Assembly (NCBI GenBank): GCA_951801655.1
Contig: CATONV010000009.1
Coordinates: 1-53,555, forward strand
Origin: an uncultured Oscillospiraceae bacterium
Lineage (GTDB): Bacteria; Bacillota; Clostridia; Oscillospirales; Oscillospiraceae
Direction: 5' to 3'
DNA: 53,555 bases
Shown: positions 48,567 to 53,555 of the stretch, piece by piece
Numbering within the stretch: the stretch's first letter is position 1
Layout of the letters: every line of letters begins with the position of its first letter
Notes under the pieces: generated by a model
Databases searched by the model: none
What the model saw: the letters and a program-made list of their open reading frames with translations, nothing else
What the model was told of the DNA's origin: nothing
Made by a program: the position numbers and the translations under genes

Positions 48567-49919
48567 ATGGGCAAATTATTTGGAACGGACGGCATCCGGG
48601 GCGTGGTGAACGCCGGGCTGGACGCGGACCTGGCCTACAAGGTGGGGTTGGCGGCGGCCACGGTGCTGGCGAAGAAGAAGGGGAGCAAGCCTCTGGTGAC
48701 CATCGGCAAGGACACCCGCATTTCGGGGGATCTGCTGAAGGGGTCGCTGATCTCCGGGCTGTGTACCGCCGGGGCGGACGTGCTGGACCTGGGCACCCTG
48801 CCAACCCCCGGGGTGGCCTGGGTGACGGTGGACGAGCAGGCGGACGCGGGCATCGTCATCTCGGCCAGCCACAACCCCTTTGAGCACAACGGCATCAAAA
48901 TTTTCAACGGCCAGGGCTTCAAGCTGTCCGACGAGCTGGAGGAAAAGATTGAGGACATTGTCCTCTTCGGCTCCAACAACGTGCCCATGAAGACCCACGG
49001 CGACATCGGCAGGGTGAGCTACGTGGCCCCCAAGGCCAGCGAGGACTACATCGACCATCTGGAGTCCACCATCGATTCCACCCTGGGCGGCCTGCGCATT
49101 CTGGTGGACTGCGCCAACGGCGCCGCCTCCGCCACCGCCGCCCGGCTGTTCGACCGCTTCTCCAAGCTGCGTACCGACGTCATCAACGCCGACCCGGACG
49201 GGGTAAACATCAACGACAAGTGCGGCTCCACCCACATGGATGCCCTGGCCGCCATGGTGAAGGCGGGAGGCTACGACATCGGCATCGCCTTTGACGGGGA
49301 CGCCGACCGGTGCCTGGCCGTGGATGAGAAGGGAAGCCTCATCGACGGTGACCAGATCATGGCCGCCTGCGGCCTGGACATGAAGTCCAAGGGCAGACTC
49401 CCCGGCGACACGGTGGTGGCCACCGTCATGTCCAACCTGGGGTTCCACGTCTACGCCAAAGAGAACGGCATGAACCTGGAGTGTACCGACGTGGGCGACC
49501 GGAACGTGCTGGAACGGATGGTGGAAAAGGGCTACCTCTTGGGAGGGGAGCAGTCGGGCCACATGATCTTCCTGGACCACGCCACCACCGGCGACGGCCA
49601 GCTCACCGCCCTGCAGATTCTGTCCCTGCTGAAGGAGAGCGGCAAAAAGGCAAGCCAGGTGTTCAGCGCCTGTCCCCGGTATCCACAGGTGCTCATCAAT
49701 ATCCCCGTGGCCGACAACGACGTGAAAAAGGCCGCCATGGCCAGCCCCCTGCTGGCCCAGGCTGTGGCCCGGGAGGAGGAGGCCCTGGCCGGCGAGGGCC
49801 GGGTGCTGGTCCGGCCCTCGGGCACCGAAGCCTTGATGCGGGTGATGGTGGAGGCCAAAACACAGGAAAAAGCCCAGGAGACCGCCCAGCGTCTGGCGGA
49901 TCTGATCCCTGGCCTTTGA
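48567..49919 (+). CDS. glmM: Phosphoglucosamine mutase GlmM
   Basis: Converts glucosamine-6-phosphate to glucosamine-1-phosphate for UDP-GlcNAc and cell-wall synthesis. 450 residues. Phosphoserine S101 in ISASHNPFEHNG, metal loop FDGDADRC (near 240), and the C-terminal phosphate-binding RPSGTEALMRVMVEA are intact. GAGGTG site 8-9 nt before the ATG at 48567. It competes with NagB for the same substrate pool. Confidence 0.97.
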   Translation: MGKLFGTDGIRGVVNAGLDADLAYKVGLAAATVLAKKKGSKPLVTIGKDTRISGDLLKGSLISGLCTAGADVLDLGTLPTPGVAWVTVDEQADAGIVISASHNPFEHNGIKIFNGQGFKLSDELEEKIEDIVLFGSNNVPMKTHGDIGRVSYVAPKASEDYIDHLESTIDSTLGGLRILVDCANGAASATAARLFDRFSKLRTDVINADPDGVNINDKCGSTHMDALAAMVKAGGYDIGIAFDGDADRCLAVDEKGSLIDGDQIMAACGLDMKSKGRLPGDTVVATVMSNLGFHVYAKENGMNLECTDVGDRNVLERMVEKGYLLGGEQSGHMIFLDHATTGDGQLTALQILSLLKESGKKASQVFSACPRYPQVLINIPVADNDVKKAAMASPLLAQAVAREEEALAGEGRVLVRPSGTEALMRVMVEAKTQEKAQETAQRLADLIPGL

Positions 49920-50026
49920 ATAACAAATCCTTTCCTTTTTTGCCGTTTCACCCCTGAAAGTGGGCAGAAATCTTTCAGCCCTCCAGAAGGGACTGGAAAT
50001 TTCAACAAACTTTTTTGGGAAAACCC

Positions 50027-50055
50027 TTGACAAATCTAAACATTTTGTTTATTAT
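50027..50055 (+). promoter_or_regulatory. Promoter of the SigH-like gene
   Basis: TTGACA, 17-bp spacer, TATTAT. Transcription should begin near 50062, leaving only about 16 nt before the start codon and no clear ribosome site. Confidence 0.75.
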
Positions 50056-50077
50056 GAAGGGTAGTCGGGATAATAGT

Positions 50078-50689
50078 ATGGAACAGATATCTCCAAATCC
50101 TCCCGATGAGGAATTATGTCAGGATGCGGCCCGGGGAAATCCCGGGGCAGAGACAGAACTGGTGCGCCGCTATGGCTGGCTGGTCCGAGCCTGTGCCCGC
50201 CCTCTGTTTTTGGCGGGGGGCGACAGCGAGGACCTGATTCAAGAGGGCTTTCTGGGCCTGCTTACCGCCATCCGGAGCTTTGCCCCGGAGAGAGACGCCG
50301 CCTTTCGTACCTTTGCAGAAGTCTGCATCCGCAGCCGCCTGCACACTGCGGTCCGGGCGGCCCAGGGCGGCAAGCACGCCCCGCTGAATCACAGTGTTTC
50401 CTATGAGCCCCCTCTTTTTGACGGAACCAATGCGCATTTGTTTTCCAGTGCCGAAAGCCCGGAGGACGTGGTTATCGGCAGAGAGGAACTGAGAGAGCGT
50501 CTGGAGGCGCTCAAGGGCCGCTTATCCAAGTTTGAAGCACAGATACTACCCCCCTACCTGAACGGCCTCTCCTGCGGAGAGATCGCCCAGCGGGTGGGCC
50601 GCTCGCAGAAGTCGGTGGACAACGCCATTCAGCGTATCCGCCGCAAAACGGCCCTGCAAATTTCAACCGGCGTATCCAGCGAGAGCTGA
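50078..50689 (+). CDS. sigH: Sigma-70 family factor, SigH/Spo0H-like
   Basis: 203 residues. Region 2 (DSEDLIQEGFLGLLTAIRSF, FRTFAEVCIRSRL) and region 4 (LSCGEIAQRVGRSQKSVDNAIQRIRRK) match the Clostridia/Bacilli SigH group that starts sporulation and post-exponential genes. ATG 50078 is preferred because earlier in-frame starts fall in or before the -10 box. The very short leader without a good ribosome site suggests low or controlled translation. Confidence 0.88.
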   Translation: MEQISPNPPDEELCQDAARGNPGAETELVRRYGWLVRACARPLFLAGGDSEDLIQEGFLGLLTAIRSFAPERDAAFRTFAEVCIRSRLHTAVRAAQGGKHAPLNHSVSYEPPLFDGTNAHLFSSAESPEDVVIGREELRERLEALKGRLSKFEAQILPPYLNGLSCGEIAQRVGRSQKSVDNAIQRIRRKTALQISTGVSSES

Positions 50690-50748
50690 TCGCAATATCA
50701 CACGCCCAGGCCCAGCGCCGGGCAAAAAGTCAAAGAGAGGGAATATCC

Positions 50749-51030
50749 ATGTACGAAGACAAGATCCTGGTATGCAAAGAGTGCGGCAACGAGTTCACCT
50801 TTACCGCTGGTGAGCAGGAGTTCTATGCGGAGCGCGGCTTCCAGAACGAGCCCCAGCGCTGCAAGCCCTGCCGTGACGCCCGCAAGAACGCCGCCCGCGG
50901 CCCCCGTGAGTACTTCACCGCCGTGTGCGCCGCCTGTGGCGGTGAGGCGAAGGTTCCTTTCGAGCCCAAGTCTGACCGTCCCGTCTACTGCAGCGACTGC
51001 TTCGCTAAGATGCGTGAGCAGCAGGGCTGA
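50749..51030 (+). CDS. Zinc-ribbon protein with two Cys4 sites
   Basis: 93 residues. First site C9, C12, C38, C41 (zinc-ribbon, zf-trcl-like); second site C60, C63, C81, C84 (CxxC...CSDC). Such small proteins are common in Clostridia and are thought to bind zinc; their function is unknown. GAGAGGG ribosome site. Base composition fits the chromosome. Confidence 0.87.
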   Translation: MYEDKILVCKECGNEFTFTAGEQEFYAERGFQNEPQRCKPCRDARKNAARGPREYFTAVCAACGGEAKVPFEPKSDRPVYCSDCFAKMREQQG

Positions 51031-51055
51031 TTTTCAAGCCAGGAAAAAAGTCCGC

Positions 51056-51092
51056 CGAAGGGTGGCACTTCATAAAGAAGTGCCACCCTTCG
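51056..51092. repeat. Perfect 16-bp hairpin at the edge of the recombinase region
   Basis: CGAAGGGTGGCACTTC and its exact complement around ATAAA. It stands 3 nt after the stop of the first recombinase fragment, exactly where core chromosome gives way to mobile-element debris. No U-run follows on either strand. Confidence 0.75.
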
Positions 51093-51094
51093 GG

Positions 51095-51841
51095 CTACCT
51101 GAACAGCCTTTGTAGGCCCTCCAACACCAACTGCCCCACAACGCTTTCCCTGATATAGTGAGCGGAGCATACGTTGGAATTTTTGCGGTAACTGGAACAG
51201 AAGAAATAGGCTTGTGGCTGTTTACTGCTCTTGCTGCTTGCATAATACAGTTTTTCACCGCAATCAGCACAATAGAGAAACCCAGAGAACATACTTACGA
51301 TGCCGGTACGGTCTGGTCTGCGGCGGTGTTGACGGAGGTTTTGGACAAGGGCAAAGGTTTCCCGGTCAATGATGGCGGGGTGGGTGTCAGAAAATACTTT
51401 CCAATCCTCCTGCGGCCTGTCCAACTGCTTTTTCTGCTTGAAAGACTGGCGGCAGGTACGGAAATTGACAGTATCGCCTACATACTCCTGCCTGTCCAGA
51501 ATGCCCGCCACTGTGCCGGAACTCCAGTTACAGGGGTGTGCAGGAGGTTTGGTCGGACAATTGATACCCACGCTTTGAAAATACTCGCTGGGAGTCATCA
51601 CGCCCTCAGAGCGTAGTTTCTTGGCGATTTGAGTAGGCCCCAGGCCGCTGATCGACAACTGGAAGATTTGCCGCACTACCTTCGCCGCTGGCTCGTCTAC
51701 GATCCAATGGTTTTTGTCCTCCGGGGCTTTCTTGTACCCGTAGGGGGCGCTGGTAGTCAGCGGTATCCCGGCGTTGCCTCGGCTCTGCATGACACGGCGC
51801 ACCTTATCGCTCGTATTTTTTGCGTGCCATTCATTATAGTG
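51095..51841 (-). pseudogene. Large serine recombinase fragment A (both ends missing)
   Basis: An open stretch of about 248 codons from an in-frame TAA at 51842-51844. It reads YNEWHAKNTSDKVRRVMQSR then APYGYKK: the Recombinase domain (DEPAAKVVRQIFQL...CNWSSGTVAGILDRQEYVG) and a zinc ribbon (CADCG...CSSYR...CSAHY). The N-terminal catalytic serine domain and the C-terminal coiled coil/DUF4368 part are absent, so it cannot be active. An internal ATG at 51802 would give 235 aa. Confidence 0.85.
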
Positions 51842-51863
51842 TTATCCATAAAGAATGATACTC

Positions 51864-53201
51864 TTACAGTTCCACAAAACCGACAAAATTGTAATAGATT
51901 TTAATGTCACGCTCATCGTGCCCGTTGACCGCCCTGCGCTCTCCGACCTCAATGCGCTTCACCAGTCGCAGGAGGGTAGGGCGGTCCAGTTCCTCCAGTC
52001 TGGAGTAGTCCCGGATTATCGCCAGCCAATCATCAGCGGCCTTTTCGTCCTCCTGACAGACTTCCAGCTGAGCGGACAGTTTTGCCCGCTGTTCCAGCTT
52101 ATCCGCACGTTCATCCTCATACCACTTCAGCAACTGGACGCATACTGCCTCCGGGATCACACCTTTTACCTTGTCCTCGTAGGCTGTCACCACCAGCTTT
52201 TCCAATTCTGCAAGCCGTTTATCCAGCGCATCCATGGTCGCTTGGAGCGTTTTCCTCCGTTCCAGACTTGCGGCATTATGTTGAGCCATGATCTTCTCCT
52301 TGAGGCCAATAGGGTTATTCTGTGCCAGCGCTGCTTTGAAGCGAATGTCAATCAAAAGCAGCTCGATCAATACTCGTTGATTGATGATGTGGCCCGAGCA
52401 AGTGGTTTTGCCGCCAGCGGCGTAGCGGTTACAGGCGTAGCCTTGATAGGTACCATAGCTTCCGTCCTTATGCTTTCGGCTGTCCCGATAGCGCCGCATG
52501 GGAGATTTGCAGTCCATACAGAAAAGAACGCCTGTGAATAACGCTGTCTCCCCAGCCTTGCCACTCCGAAATATTGTGTTCCGGGCATCCAGTTCCCGCA
52601 CCAAATCCCACGTTTTCTGCGAAATGATTGGTTCATGGGTGTTTTCCACCCTGATCCACTCGCTCTCCGGCTTGACGATCTGCTTGTGGACTTTGTAGGA
52701 CAGGTTTCCGGTTTTATTTTGGACCATATGCCCAAGATAAACCTCGTTGCGGAGGCTAGCCTTGACCGTGGGAGCCGCCCAAAAATCACTGTCCTTGCGG
52801 ATATTGGGCTTGCCCTGCCTCATGTAGTAGAAGGTGGTAGGCGTAGGCACATTCTCGGTGTTCAGCGTGGTGGCGATCTTGCGGTAGCTGTACCCCTGAC
52901 AGAGCAAGTCGAAAATGCGTGTCACCACGGGAGCAGTCACAGGGGCGATGATAAAAACATGCTTATCCTCCGGGCTTTTCAGGTAGCCGATGGGAGCGTA
53001 GCAGCCGACATATTTTCCACTTTTGAAGGTGGAGTGTTTGACGGCCCGGATTTTGTTGCTGGTGTCCCGGGCGTACAGGTCGTTCATCACGTTTTTCAGA
53101 ATGACCAACATCTCGTTATTCTTGTGAATGGTGTCCACTCCGTCATTCAGGGCAATGAAGCGGCAGCCGAGGCTGGGAAATACAACGTCCGTGTTATTCA
53201 G
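51864..53201 (-). pseudogene. Large serine recombinase fragment B (catalytic domain missing)
   Basis: Open from an in-frame TAA at 53202-53204. Reads FPSLGCRFIALNDGVDTIHK then NDLYARDTSNKIRAVK, i.e. the last part of the resolvase domain, then a complete Recombinase domain, zinc ribbon (CMDC...C), coiled coil (about 270-340) and DUF4368-like tail ending IKIYYNFVGFVEL. The catalytic serine segment is lost. From an internal ATG (53138) 424 residues could still be made and might bind DNA. Confidence 0.87.
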
Positions 53202-53223
53202 TTAAGGATACAAATTCTTGTAG

Positions 53224-53529
53224 TCAATCAATCTTGCCGATGAAGCGGTAGAAAATCTCGATTTCCTGCTCCTGTTCCCCGTCCTCACCCTTGATGGACT
53301 CATGAATCACAATCTTATCAATCAAGGCGTTCAGCAGAGGGGCGGTTAACTCCGTGGGATTGGCGTACTGCTGGATGAGTTCGACCCACTGCTTGGCATC
53401 GCTTTCCGTCTGCTTTGCGGTGTCCAATTCCACAGTCAGGGCATCAATCTTCTCGGTCAGCTCGTTCTGCTCAGTCTGGTATTTGGTGGTAAGCATATTG
53501 AGAAGCTGTACCAATAGGCTAAAGCCTTT
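53224..53529 (-). pseudogene. Large serine recombinase fragment C (C-terminal tail)
   Basis: About 101 codons: a coiled-coil segment (MLTTKYQTEQNELTEKIDAL) and a DUF4368-type end (IDKIVIHESIKGEDGEQEQE...FYRFIGKID). The reading frame is closed upstream by TAA at 53530-53532, so it is a remnant. It lies directly upstream of fragment B on the same strand. Confidence 0.75.
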
Positions 53530-53555
53530 TTAACAAAGTGCGAAAAGCGGCGATC

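Noticed and set aside
51158-51616. 152-codon plus-strand frame opposite recombinase fragment A
   Set aside because: No ribosome site; the minus strand has recognisable Recombinase and zinc-ribbon motifs.

Overview
The window is GC-rich bacterial chromosome (coding regions roughly 60% GC) with strong AGGAGG-type ribosome binding sites and TTG/GTG starts at several genes. It carries a Gram-positive PolC, an LTA-synthase-type protein, a SigH-like sigma factor and an FMN-riboswitch-controlled ribU. Together these point to a Clostridia member of the Bacillota, most like the gut Oscillospiraceae (Flavonifractor/Lawsonibacter/Oscillibacter type). The genus is inference; no 16S gene is present.

Left part (1-20.7 kb): a truncated MATE exporter; a potA-potB-potCD polyamine importer in which permease C and the binding protein are one polypeptide; then a long minus-strand sugar locus. 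In transcription order that locus is galE, a sugar nucleotidyltransferase, an N-acetylhexosamine-1-kinase-like protein, a PocR/AraC regulator, a solute-binding lipoprotein, two permeases, nagB, nagA and an MsmK/UgpC-type ATPase. The set fits import of amino-sugar-containing host glycan fragments: GlcNAc/GalNAc are phosphorylated at C1, activated to UDP-sugars and epimerised, or deacetylated and deaminated by NagA/NagB into glycolysis. Two NSS-family transporters and a LacX-like mutarotase follow.

Middle part (20.8-37.5 kb): a 25-residue hydrophobic peptide with a convergent antisense promoter (type I toxin-antitoxin candidate); a radical-SAM/TIGR03915-like DNA-repair pair behind a possible SOS operator; nrdR; a small divergent regulator module; yigZ; riboswitch-ribU; then a housekeeping run pyrH-frr-(57-aa ORF)-uppS-cdsA-[inserted module]-dxr-rseP-ispG-polC that joins translation, the MEP isoprenoid pathway, membrane lipid synthesis and replication.

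Right part (37.5-51 kb): an antitoxin-first HicB/HicA pair; an unknown membrane protein; an orphan structured RNA; an LTA-synthase-like gene; a Bax-inhibitor-1 protein; an ECF sigma/anti-sigma pair; ruvC-ruvA-(small ORF)-ruvB; a GNAT; a second inserted regulator module; a MITE-like hairpin repeat; glmM; sigH; and a zinc-ribbon protein. The last 2.5 kb is a graveyard of three N-terminally truncated large serine recombinases.

Two things run through the whole window. One is a dispersed TGTAGGG(G)CGG...CCGCCCCTACA repeat family that fills intergenic gaps, supplies the TAG stop codon of four genes, and has been absorbed in frame into polC. The other is a divergent XRE-regulator/small-helical-protein module present as two clear paralogous copies, one inside the normally tight cdsA-dxr operon. 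No rRNA, tRNA or CRISPR array was recognised.
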